A stretch of DNA of 64,000 bases from the NCBI GenBank assembly GCA_944381615.1, contig CALWLT010000022.1, positions 1 to 64,000 on the forward strand. Reading direction: 5' to 3'. Shown piece by piece: positions 56,670-64,000 of this stretch (within the stretch, counting starts at the first letter, position 1; the number at the start of each line of letters is the position of its first letter). Origin of the DNA: an uncultured Lachnospiraceae bacterium. Its GTDB lineage: Bacteria; Bacillota; Clostridia; Lachnospirales; Lachnospiraceae. The notes below the pieces were generated by a model, which was given only the letters and a program-made list of their open reading frames with translations, was not told where the DNA came from and did no database searches. The position numbers and the translations under genes were made by a program.

Positions 56670-58103
56670 TTAATTTTCTGGCGCATCTTTCTGTACGGCC
56701 ACATATTTCTGGTTACGGCTCCGCGGCTTATTTGGGATCGTCATTTGAAGTTGCCTGTTCTCAATCAAAGGACGAAGGTAAAGCTGTGTGAAATTCTTTG
56801 CGTTTTTATATCCGCAATGCTCCATGATTTCAGCCTTGGACCGAGGTTCTTTGCAAAATGCTAAAATTGCAACTTGGGTGGCAACTTGGGTGGCAACTTG
56901 GGTGGTATTCTGCGGCCCGATCTTTTCCACCGCAATCGGGGTAAGCGGAACCACCGTGCGGAACACATCGCCTTCGATAAACTCCGGGGTTCCGCCGGAG
57001 TAGAGTTTTGTGTATTTGTAAGTATTCCGCATCCCGGATCCCAGCTCGTCCGCCAGCCCGATCTCCCGGAACACTTTAGAGATGGGCGGGTTTTTGGCAT
57101 ACGGTTCAAAAGAGGACAGGTGCAGAACGCCGTGTCCGTGGGAACGGTTGGCGTTTTCCGTATAAAGGCGGTCACGTTCGATCACAAATTTCGCCACATA
57201 GCCGCTGGAATAATCGCGGTGTGCCAGGCTGTTGGAGCAGATCTCGCGCAGGATGCGGTCTCTGGCGCTGACGCTTTGGACGCCTTCCTGCACGAAAGGA
57301 TCGCTGAGGTGCTTCTGGCCAAAGGCAATCAGCCGGTCGTAGGTCTCCAGCAGATTGGTAATGATTACGTCCCGGTCATCGTAGCGGTCCACATTTTCCA
57401 CCCGGAAGATGGCGTCTGTTTTGTGCTGCGGCAGCACGGACAGGATCGTAGCATCTTTGCCAAACAGAAGGATCGCCGCCAGGGTAATGCCTTCCAGCTG
57501 CCGTTCAGGGTCTTTCAAAATCAGCCCGGCGCTTTGCAGCAGCTCTTCATCCGATAGGGATTTCCATGGATGGTTGGCTGTGCGGCTGGCAGTCATGGCT
57601 CTGGCGCGCTCAATTAGGTCGGGGCGCAGATCCTCCATCTGGAAGCGGGTCACTTTGTTGACAAAGTAGCTTCCACTTTTTCTGGCGTACAGCTGGTATA
57701 CCATGTCGGAGTTGTCGGTTATATCAATATCAGCCTCGTGGCTGCGGTCAAAAATCCGTCCGTGGTGGCGGCAGACCTGGCTGCCGGACGGCACCTGAAT
57801 GACCAGCAGCGTGCGGCCATTTACCGTATAGGTTTTCGGCTGCAAATAGAGGGGCGGATTGATTTTCTGCCCGTTGTTGATGGAAGTCACGAAGTCCTTT
57901 TTCATGCGGTCCACTGCATCCGGGGCTACACCCAAAATATCCCCGTTGTCTTTGACGCCCAGGACAATCGTCCCGCCATCCCGATTGGAGAAAGAGCAGA
58001 CGGTATCATAGACATCTTTTGTGATTTCAGTGGTGGATTTCTTAAATTCTACCCGGATGTTTTCGCCGCCCTCGATCAGCTTCAGAAGTTCAGCTTCTGT
58101 CAT
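56670..58103 (-). CDS. AlbA_2 (Schlafen-like) domain ATP-binding protein
   Basis: A 477-residue protein. The N-terminal AlbA_2 domain (about 1-125) has NIRVEFKKSTTEITKDVYDT and SNRDGGTIVLGVKDNG; the C-terminal half has the HATPase-like CSNSLAHRDYSSG and ELGSGMRNTYKYTKLY segments, as in proteins labelled RecG-like or transcriptional regulator. Residues ~403-414 are three TQVA repeats, then a winged-helix end. Its codon use is less GC-rich than its neighbours and it reads against them, so it is probably a horizontal arrival. Role unknown; relatives occur in defence and phage regions. Confidence 0.85.
   Translation of the reverse strand: MTEAELLKLIEGGENIRVEFKKSTTEITKDVYDTVCSFSNRDGGTIVLGVKDNGDILGVAPDAVDRMKKDFVTSINNGQKINPPLYLQPKTYTVNGRTLLVIQVPSGSQVCRHHGRIFDRSHEADIDITDNSDMVYQLYARKSGSYFVNKVTRFQMEDLRPDLIERARAMTASRTANHPWKSLSDEELLQSAGLILKDPERQLEGITLAAILLFGKDATILSVLPQHKTDAIFRVENVDRYDDRDVIITNLLETYDRLIAFGQKHLSDPFVQEGVQSVSARDRILREICSNSLAHRDYSSGYVAKFVIERDRLYTENANRSHGHGVLHLSSFEPYAKNPPISKVFREIGLADELGSGMRNTYKYTKLYSGGTPEFIEGDVFRTVVPLTPIAVEKIGPQNTTQVATQVATQVAILAFCKEPRSKAEIMEHCGYKNAKNFTQLYLRPLIENRQLQMTIPNKPRSRNQKYVAVQKDAPEN
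56869..56904 (+). repeat. 12-bp tandem repeat inside AlbA_2 gene
   Basis: Three exact copies of GCAACTTGGGTG, which encode TQVA three times on the minus strand. Confidence 0.85.
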
Positions 58104-58146
58104 AGGAGTAACGGCCCCCTTTCGATGTTAGATTTGTACTTTCTTA

Positions 58147-58175
58147 ATTATACGGGATTTTTCAAGCATTATCAA
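58147..58175 (-). promoter_or_regulatory. promoter of AlbA_2 gene
   Basis: On the minus strand: TTGATA, 17-nt spacer, TATAAT, 44 nt before the ATG. Confidence 0.75.
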
Positions 58176-58326
58176 ATCTATTCTGTTGGGTGTATGATTC
58201 TGAAAAAGTTTACTGCGAAAATGGAAAATGCCAGACAGCGTTTGGCGAATTGAGCTGCGATTCGGCATTGCCCGGGTGTCAAACACCCGTTCTCAGATAA
58301 AGGCCCAGATAAAGAGAAGCAACGCC

Positions 58327-58355
58327 TCGACGAGCGCCTCCCCTTGTGATATACT
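58327..58355 (+). promoter_or_regulatory. putative promoter of GTPase-nuclease gene
   Basis: TCGACG, 17-nt spacer, TATACT, 34 nt before the start codon. The -35 box is imperfect. Confidence 0.5.
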
Positions 58356-58388
58356 ATGTTCAGTATGTTTTCACGAAAGGGGCTTTTT

Positions 58389-61109
58389 ATGGGCGAACAG
58401 CAGGAGAAGAAGCCGGTCAAACGAATCTGCGCGGGTCTGTTGGCCCATGTGGACGCGGGCAAGACGACGCTGTCGGAGGCGATGCTCTATACGGCCGGCG
58501 CAATCCGCCGCCTGGGGCGCGTGGATAAGGGCGACGCGTTTCTGGATACCTATGAGCTGGAGAAGAAACGGGGCATTACGATTTTTTCCAAGCAGGCGCG
58601 CCTGAGCTGGGGCGGGATGGAGCTGACGCTTCTGGATACGCCGGGGCATGTGGATTTTTCGGCGGAGATGGAGCGCGTGCTGCAGGTGCTGGACTACGCG
58701 ATCCTGGTCGTCAGCGGGCCGGACGGCGTGCAGGCGCACACGCGGACGCTGTGGCGGCTGCTGGCCCGCTATCAGGTTCCGGTATTTCTGTTTGTCAACA
58801 AGATGGATCTGGCCCCGGATCGGAAGGACGCGCTTCTGGAGGAGCTGCGGGAGCGGCTGGACGGAAGCTGCGTGGATTTCGGCGCGGCCGGCACGGACGC
58901 ATTCTATGAAAATGTGGCGGTGTGCGGGGAGGAGGCGCTGGAGGAATTCCTGGAGACCGGGGCGCTGGAGGAGGCGGTTATCCGCCGCCTGATCCGGACG
59001 CGCGCGCTGTTCCCCTGCTTTTTCGGATCGGCTTTGCGCCTGGAGGGCGTGGAGGAACTGATGCGCGGGCTGGAGCGCTGGATGGAAGCGCCGGCGTATC
59101 CGCCGGAATTTTCCGCCCGCGTCTTTAAGATCGCGCGGGACGCGCAGGGAAACCGCCTGACGTATTTTAAGATGACCGGCGGCCGGCTGCGCGTCCGGGA
59201 TCTGGTGGGCGAAGAGAAGGTGACGCAGCTTCGCCTCTATTCCGGCGAGCGGTTTGAGACGGTGCAGGAGGTGGAGGCCGGGATGGTCTGCGCGGCAACC
59301 GGGCTTTTGAAAACGCATCCCGGGGAGGGACTGGGCGCGGGCGCGCAGGCGATGCTTCCAGTCCTGGAGCCGGTGCTGACGTACCGCGTGATCCTGCCGG
59401 AGGACACGGATGCGGCGGCCATGCTGCCGAAGCTTTTGCAGCTGGAGGAAGAGGAACCGCAGCTTCACATCGTCTGGGAGGAGGAAAAGAAAGAGATTCA
59501 CGTCCAGCTGATGGGCGAGATTCAGATGGAGATCCTGAGGACGCTGGTTCTGGAGCGCTTCGGCGTCTCCATCCGCTTCGGGGAGCGCAGCATCGTATAT
59601 AAAGAGACGATCGCGGATACGGTGGAGGGCGTGGGCCATTTTGAACCGCTGCGCCATTATGCGGAGGTGCATCTTCTGCTGGAACCGGGCGAGCCGGGCA
59701 GCGGCCTTTCGTTTGCGACGGCCTGCAGCGAGGACACGTTAAGCCGCAACTGGCAGCGCCTGATCCTGACGCATCTGGAGGAGAAGGAGCACCGGGGCGT
59801 GCTGATCGGCGCGCCGGTCACGGATCTGCGCATCACGCTGATGTCGGGCCGGGCTCATATCAAACATACGGAGGGCGGGGATTTCCGCCAGGCGGTGTAC
59901 CGGGCGGTGCGCCAGGGGCTGATGCAGGCAGAGAGCGTCCTGCTGGAGCCGTATTATGCGTTTCGGCTGGAGATCCCGGAGCGTTTCCTGGGCCGGGCCA
60001 TGACGGATCTGGAACGGCGGGACGCCTCGCTGGATCCGCCGCTGATTGAGGAAGGGCGGGCAATTCTATGCGGCAGCGCGCCCGTTTCCACGCTGGACGG
60101 CTATCAGACGGAGGTAACCGCCTACACGGGCGGCCAGGGGCAGCTTACCTGTTCGCTGAAGGAGTACGGCCCCTGTCATAACGCGGACGAGGTAATCGAG
60201 GCGGCTGGCTATGATCCGGACGCAGATCTGAGGAATCCCTCCGGCTCGGTGTTCTGCGCGCACGGGGCCGGTTTCGTGGTCAACTGGGACGAGGTGCCGG
60301 ATTATATGCACCTGGAAAGCTGCCTGGACGGGAAGAAACGGGAAACGGACGCTTCATTTCCCGGCGCGCGCGGCTCGGACGGCAGCGGAGGCCGCCCGTC
60401 CGGCCGCGAGGAGGTCTGGCTGGGCGTGGAGGAGGTAGACGCCATCGTGGCCGGCGCTTCCTCGGCCAACCGGAAAAATAAGGACGCGCCCCGCAGCCGT
60501 TACGGGATCCGCGCGAAAAAGCCGGTGCGCAGAGAGGATTCTTCTGCCCGCGTTATCCGGGCTCCGAAGAAAAAGGAGACGGAGATCCGCCGGCCGTACC
60601 TTCTGGTGGACGGGTATAACATTATTTTTGCCTGGGAGGAGCTGAGAAAGCTGGCGGAGATCAACATCGACAGCGCCCGGGATCAGCTGCTGGACATTCT
60701 CTGCGATTACCAGGGGGCCCGCGGCATGGAGCTGATCGTGGTGTTCGATGCGTACCGCGTGCAGGGGCATGCGACCGAAATCCTGAATTATCACAACATC
60801 CACGTCGTTTTCACGAAGGAGGCGGAGACGGCCGATCAGTATATTGAGAAATTTGCGCATGAGAACGGCGTCCGCTATGCGGTAACGGTGGCGACCTCGG
60901 ACCGCCTGGAGCAGATCATCATCCGCGGCCAGGGCTGCGTCCTTCTGTCGGCCCGCGAGCTGGAGGAGGAGATCGGAAGAGCGAAGACGGCGCTGCAGGC
61001 GGAGTACCGGCCGCAGGAAGGCGGCCGCCGCTATCTGCTGGACGAAGTGTCCGGAGAAGAACTGGAAAAGCTGCGCCGGGAAGAAGAACCCGGGAAGCGG
61101 GAGAAATAG
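58389..61109 (+). CDS. ribosomal-protection-type translation GTPase fused to Rae1/YacP-like NYN nuclease
   Basis: A 906-residue fusion. Residues 1 to ~640 follow the EF-G/Tet(M) plan: G1 AHVDAGKT (19-26), G2 RGITI (61-65), G3 DTPGH (83-87), G4 NKMD (137-140), then domains II-V with IKHTEGGDFRQAVY and LLEPYYAFRLEIPE, close to Tet(M). A charged linker (~645-733) leads to an NYN/PIN domain (~735-880) like Bacillus Rae1 (YacP): LVDGYNIIFAW with D741 and N744, VVFDAY with D787, FTKEAETADQYIE with D816 and VATSDR with D838. Rae1 cuts mRNA in the ribosomal A site, where Tet(M) and EF-G bind. So the protein may use GTP to enter the A site and cleave mRNA or rescue stalled ribosomes (inference). Tet(M) proteins are ~640 residues, so the nuclease is an addition. 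AAAGGGG before the ATG. Confidence 0.93.
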   Translation: MGEQQEKKPVKRICAGLLAHVDAGKTTLSEAMLYTAGAIRRLGRVDKGDAFLDTYELEKKRGITIFSKQARLSWGGMELTLLDTPGHVDFSAEMERVLQVLDYAILVVSGPDGVQAHTRTLWRLLARYQVPVFLFVNKMDLAPDRKDALLEELRERLDGSCVDFGAAGTDAFYENVAVCGEEALEEFLETGALEEAVIRRLIRTRALFPCFFGSALRLEGVEELMRGLERWMEAPAYPPEFSARVFKIARDAQGNRLTYFKMTGGRLRVRDLVGEEKVTQLRLYSGERFETVQEVEAGMVCAATGLLKTHPGEGLGAGAQAMLPVLEPVLTYRVILPEDTDAAAMLPKLLQLEEEEPQLHIVWEEEKKEIHVQLMGEIQMEILRTLVLERFGVSIRFGERSIVYKETIADTVEGVGHFEPLRHYAEVHLLLEPGEPGSGLSFATACSEDTLSRNWQRLILTHLEEKEHRGVLIGAPVTDLRITLMSGRAHIKHTEGGDFRQAVYRAVRQGLMQAESVLLEPYYAFRLEIPERFLGRAMTDLERRDASLDPPLIEEGRAILCGSAPVSTLDGYQTEVTAYTGGQGQLTCSLKEYGPCHNADEVIEAAGYDPDADLRNPSGSVFCAHGAGFVVNWDEVPDYMHLESCLDGKKRETDASFPGARGSDGSGGRPSGREEVWLGVEEVDAIVAGASSANRKNKDAPRSRYGIRAKKPVRREDSSARVIRAPKKKETEIRRPYLLVDGYNIIFAWEELRKLAEINIDSARDQLLDILCDYQGARGMELIVVFDAYRVQGHATEILNYHNIHVVFTKEAETADQYIEKFAHENGVRYAVTVATSDRLEQIIIRGQGCVLLSARELEEEIGRAKTALQAEYRPQEGGRRYLLDEVSGEELEKLRREEEPGKREK

Positions 61110-61137
61110 AACATGAAACTTGCGCCTGCTGTTTCTG

Positions 61138-62034
61138 TCAGCCGGCGCGATCCGGCGCGGGGCCTTCCATCTGGCAGACCGCCTTCTGGATCTGCTCGAT
61201 GAGCAGGGCGGCGGCCGGCGAAGTTTTTTTGAGCGACAGAAGGCGGATGCCGATGGTGCGCTCGATGGGCGGCTCCAGCGGGAGCAGCGTCACGTTCTGG
61301 CAGGAGTCGCGGGTAATGAGCTCCGGCAGGATACAGACGCCGAGGTTATGCCGCGCCATGGCGATCATGGCGTAAATATTGAGAGAAGAATAGCGCGGAA
61401 GCGGAGGCGTGATCCGGAGCCGGCGAAGCTGGCGGTTCAGATCCACGTCTCCCTTTTCTTCTATATAGGAAATCTCATTCAGCTGCGCGAGATTCAGGAT
61501 CTTCTGGCGCGCCCAGGGCGAATCCTGCGCGCAGACGGCCATGTAAAATTCTTTCTTTAACGGGATCCAGTCCATGCGCTCGTCGTCCGGGGAGCTGCAG
61601 ATGCCGAAGTCGATGGCTCCCGACTCCAGCCAGTTTTCGATCTCCTGGAAATTTCCCTCGCGGATCTCCACCGTCATCTGGGGATAATCCTGGTAAAACT
61701 GCTCCAGCGCGGCGGGAAGCCACTGGACAGAGGCGCTTAAATAAGTGCCGATGGCGATGTGGCCCGTCTGGATGCCGCGGATGGCAAACGCTTCCTGGCT
61801 GAAGGATTCCGCGGCCGAGAGGATGCGTCTCACGTGGGGGAGCAGCATGCCGCCGTTTTTGGTCAGCATAAGCCCCTTCTGGGAACGGGAAAACAGGGGA
61901 AAACCGAGCTCCGTCTCCATGTTTTTCAGGATATGGCTGGCGGCCGACTGGGTATATCCGTTTTTCCGGGCCGCCCGTGTCAGATTTTTTTCTTCCGCAA
62001 TGGCTAAAAACAGCCGCATATCTTTGATGTCCAC
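61138..62034 (-). CDS. LysR family transcriptional regulator
   Basis: A 298-residue LysR regulator. The winged helix has EKNLTRAARKNGYTQSAASHILKNMETELG; the effector domain starts near 90 (IQTGHIAIGTYLSASV). GTG start with AAGGAGA 7 nt upstream. Its stop is 29 nt from the end of the convergent GTPase gene, with no clear terminator between them. Divergent from the AGCS symporter, a possible target. Confidence 0.92.
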   Translation of the reverse strand: MDIKDMRLFLAIAEEKNLTRAARKNGYTQSAASHILKNMETELGFPLFSRSQKGLMLTKNGGMLLPHVRRILSAAESFSQEAFAIRGIQTGHIAIGTYLSASVQWLPAALEQFYQDYPQMTVEIREGNFQEIENWLESGAIDFGICSSPDDERMDWIPLKKEFYMAVCAQDSPWARQKILNLAQLNEISYIEEKGDVDLNRQLRRLRITPPLPRYSSLNIYAMIAMARHNLGVCILPELITRDSCQNVTLLPLEPPIERTIGIRLLSLKKTSPAAALLIEQIQKAVCQMEGPAPDRAG

Positions 62035-62464
62035 GCAGATTCTCCTTTTGTGCGCTTCCCCGGCCGGGGAACGTGTCGCTCTGTCTTTTGCGCGCGGCCG
62101 CCCGGGGCGGCGCGCGGGGCCCGTGAAATACTCGGACGGGCGTTCCTATTATATCACACCTGTGAAAGAAAAGATAGAAACGGCGCGGGTTTTTCAAAAA
62201 AATTTAGTGTGAGTGAAATAAATTGGTTTCGGCGGGAAGAAGAGGAGAACCGGTTCTAAAACGCAGGTTGTACAGGATGCCGTACAGAAGGTTGAACTGC
62301 ATTCTGATTAGGTTTTGCACAAAAAACAGAGCAGAAAATGAAAATTGTGCGTTTTATACAAAGAAATTTTCGGACAATTAACGAAAAATTAGCAGATATG
62401 GAAAATACGACATGAAAAAAGCCTGTGCAATGAAATTTAGACATGATGAATATGCTGAATATGA
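62035..62464. other. AT-rich intergenic region
   Basis: About 430 nt without a gene I can support. The right two thirds (62200-62464) is clearly AT-richer than the rest of the window. It should hold the lysR promoter and any regulator sites for the symporter, but I see no strong motif beyond the promoter listed next. Confidence 0.6.
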
Positions 62465-62493
62465 TTGAACAAGTTTCATCAACATGATATAAT
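62465..62493 (+). promoter_or_regulatory. promoter of AGCS symporter
   Basis: TTGAAC, 17-nt spacer, TATAAT. The ~75-nt leader can form GTGCC/GGCAC and AGAG/CTCT hairpins. Confidence 0.8.
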
Positions 62494-62575
62494 TTTACCA
62501 AGAGTCGGATCCCCACTGCGGGCTCTGACTGTGCCAGCGCGCGGCACTCATTAAAAAAAGGGGGAAATTTTAACT

Positions 62576-64000
62576 ATGTACGAAGCTTTAAGCAACGTAG
62601 TGAACTCGCTGAACGGCATTATCGCCGGTACGGCGGTGGTAGTTATGATTGTGTGCTCCGGTATATTCCTCAGCTGCCGGCTCGGTTTCTTCCAGCTGGT
62701 TCATTTCCGGGATATGTGGAGCCGTATCATTGACAAGTCAGCTTCTGAGTCCGGTATCTCTTCGTTCGCATCCTTCTGTACGGCGATGGCCATGCGTGTC
62801 GGTACCGGCAACGTGGCCGGCGTGGCGGTTGCCGTTTACATGGGCGGCCCGGGCGCTGTGTTCTGGATGGTACTCGCAGGTATCCTGAACTCCGCGGTAT
62901 GCTTCTCCGAGTGTACGCTGGCAGTTCTTTACAAGACCCGCATCGACGGTCAGTACCGCGGCGGCGGCGCTTACTGCGCGGAGAGAGGTCTTGGCTGGAA
63001 GCCCTACGGCGCTTTCATGGCGGTTGTTATCATGCTTGGTACCGGCCTTTTCATGCCGGCGGCTGCAACCTTTACCATCGGCGACGGCTTCCTGCAGGCT
63101 CTTGGCATTCCGCAGTGGATTACCGCTCTGGTAGTTGCCCTGATTACCGCAGTTGTTGTTATCGGCGGTATCAAGAGAATCGGCGACATCGCTTCTCTGG
63201 TTGTACCGTTCATGGTTTCCATTTATCTGATCGCTACGGTTGTTGTGCTGATTGTGAATATTACGGAGCTTCCGGGCGTGATCGTGATGATCGTAAAGAG
63301 CGCTTTCGGTATGGAAGCAGTGTTTGGCGCTACGCTGGGTACGGCGGTTCTGCAGGGCTTCAAGAGAGCGACGTTCTCTTCGGCTTCCGGTATGGGCGAG
63401 GCTTCCCCGACCGCTGCCGCTGCTGAGACCAGCCATCCGATCAAGCAGGGTATGGCCAACGCCGCCGGCGTATGGCTGGATACGGTTATCGTCTGCACCT
63501 GCTCCGGTATGATGATGATTCTGACCGACTGCTACAATACGGTTGGCGGATATGTGGGAAGCGGCGCTGCCGAGCTCCCGCAGCTGGCTGAGGAAGGCTA
63601 CAACGGCGTTCTGTTCGTACAGCTGGCCTGCCGCACCGTTATGGGCGACATCGCTCCGACGTTCATCGCTATCATGCTGGCTCTGTTCTCCTGGACCTGC
63701 CTGATCAGCTACTACTATGAGGCTGAGACGGCGGCCATGTACCTGTTCCAGGGCAAGGAGAAGGAAGGCATCCGTAAGACGGTTGTCTGGGCTCTGCGAA
63801 TCGCGGTACCGGTTATCATCTTCATCTGGGGCAACATTGACAACGCCCTTGCATGGAGCATTTCCGATACGGCTCTGTTCGGAACGACCTGGATCAACAT
63901 GCTGGTTGTCCTGCTTCTGTCCCCGAAGGTAGTCGCGCTTTACAGAGACTACGAGGAGCAGATGAAGGCGGGCAAGGATCCCTACTACAATCCCGACAAG
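62576..64000 (+). CDS. sodium:alanine symporter family protein (AGCS), partial
   Basis: 475 residues are in view and the frame is open to the window edge; the end lies outside. It is a Na+:amino acid symporter of the AGCS family with about ten helices. The signature VGTGNVAGVAVAVYMGGPG lies near residues 79-97, followed by VFWMVLAGILNSAVCFSECTL; MGEASPTAAAAETSHPIKQG near 290 is also conserved. The ribosome site is GGGGGAAA before the ATG. Codon choice (GGT, CTG, ATC, no rare codons) resembles a well-expressed gene. Substrate probably alanine or glycine. Confidence 0.93.
   Translation, partial: MYEALSNVVNSLNGIIAGTAVVVMIVCSGIFLSCRLGFFQLVHFRDMWSRIIDKSASESGISSFASFCTAMAMRVGTGNVAGVAVAVYMGGPGAVFWMVLAGILNSAVCFSECTLAVLYKTRIDGQYRGGGAYCAERGLGWKPYGAFMAVVIMLGTGLFMPAAATFTIGDGFLQALGIPQWITALVVALITAVVVIGGIKRIGDIASLVVPFMVSIYLIATVVVLIVNITELPGVIVMIVKSAFGMEAVFGATLGTAVLQGFKRATFSSASGMGEASPTAAAAETSHPIKQGMANAAGVWLDTVIVCTCSGMMMILTDCYNTVGGYVGSGAAELPQLAEEGYNGVLFVQLACRTVMGDIAPTFIAIMLALFSWTCLISYYYEAETAAMYLFQGKEKEGIRKTVVWALRIAVPVIIFIWGNIDNALAWSISDTALFGTTWINMLVVLLLSPKVVALYRDYEEQMKAGKDPYYNPDK

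Noticed and set aside
56466..58390. Integrative element or prophage around the AlbA_2 gene
   Set aside because: No integrase, transposase, attachment-site repeats or phage genes; only a single foreign-looking gene.
58371..59672. Minus-strand frame of 433 codons opposite the GTPase gene
   Set aside because: Exact shadow of conserved G-domain codons; no ribosome site.
58389..61109. Plain tetracycline resistance gene
   Set aside because: The protein is ~270 residues longer than Tet(M), has a nuclease domain and host-like composition, and lies in no mobile element.
62256..62516. Minus-strand 86-codon frame before the AGCS gene
   Set aside because: AT-rich region, Phe/Ile-rich translation, no ribosome site, and it overlaps the symporter promoter.

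Overview
The window looks like the chromosome of a GC-rich, spore-forming Clostridia, most likely Lachnospiraceae. The evidence is a complete spoIIIAA-AH operon with a SigE-type promoter, Shine-Dalgarno sites of the AAGGAGG type before most genes, consensus TTGACA-N17-TATAAT promoters, a CIRCE heat-shock operator, Na+-coupled transporters, and small protein families common in that group (DUF5721, DUF4037, DUF4125). There is no phage or conjugative module. The only clear sign of recent transfer is an AlbA_2-type gene near 57 kb.

Layout. 0-7 kb: the 3' end of a 23S rRNA gene, a membrane protein, a MoxR/DUF58 operon and four tRNA genes (Asn, Met, Asp, Arg). 7-17 kb: housekeeping genes (YgjP-like peptidase, recJ, azlCD, folD, a SIMPL lipoprotein, a ComEA-like protein, an orphan response regulator, rlmH, a MATE exporter). 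17-23 kb: the spoIIIA operon and an Asp23/Gls24 protein. 23-25 kb: a yybP-ykoY-type riboswitch in front of a Na+-translocating decarboxylase beta subunit and a tiny gamma-like subunit. 25-37 kb: an M14 carboxypeptidase, CIRCE-htpG, an S1-domain protein, a small alarmone synthetase, dtd, an M18 aminopeptidase, a trigger-factor-like lipoprotein, a phosphoribosyltransferase and a TPR/DUF4037/DUF4125 operon. 38-53 kb: an accessory catabolic region with two regulated blocks. 53-64 kb: fatty-acyl genes, a galactokinase-family gene, a cytidylate-kinase-like gene, the AlbA_2 gene, a ribosomal-protection-type GTPase fused to a Rae1/YacP-like nuclease domain, a LysR regulator and an AGCS symporter that runs off the window.

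How the genes work together. In the catabolic region a GntR/FCD regulator sits between an MBL/UPF0261/class II aldolase operon and a TRAP transporter operon. Related operator-like sequences (TTGGAYAC/GTRTCCAA) lie at both operon promoters and at the regulator's own promoter, so uptake and breakdown of one unknown acid are probably controlled together. A cysteine hydrolase and a glycerate kinase follow, pointing to a C3 acid end product. A LysR regulator then separates an amidohydrolase/permease/C69 dipeptidase operon.

The most novel items are the GTPase-nuclease fusion at 58.4-61.1 kb, four 38-bp tandem copies of the MATE gene's translation start region, the riboswitch placed on a Na+ pump, and a general tendency to short tandem duplications at gene ends and starts. 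All function calls come from reading the sequence; none was confirmed by a database search.
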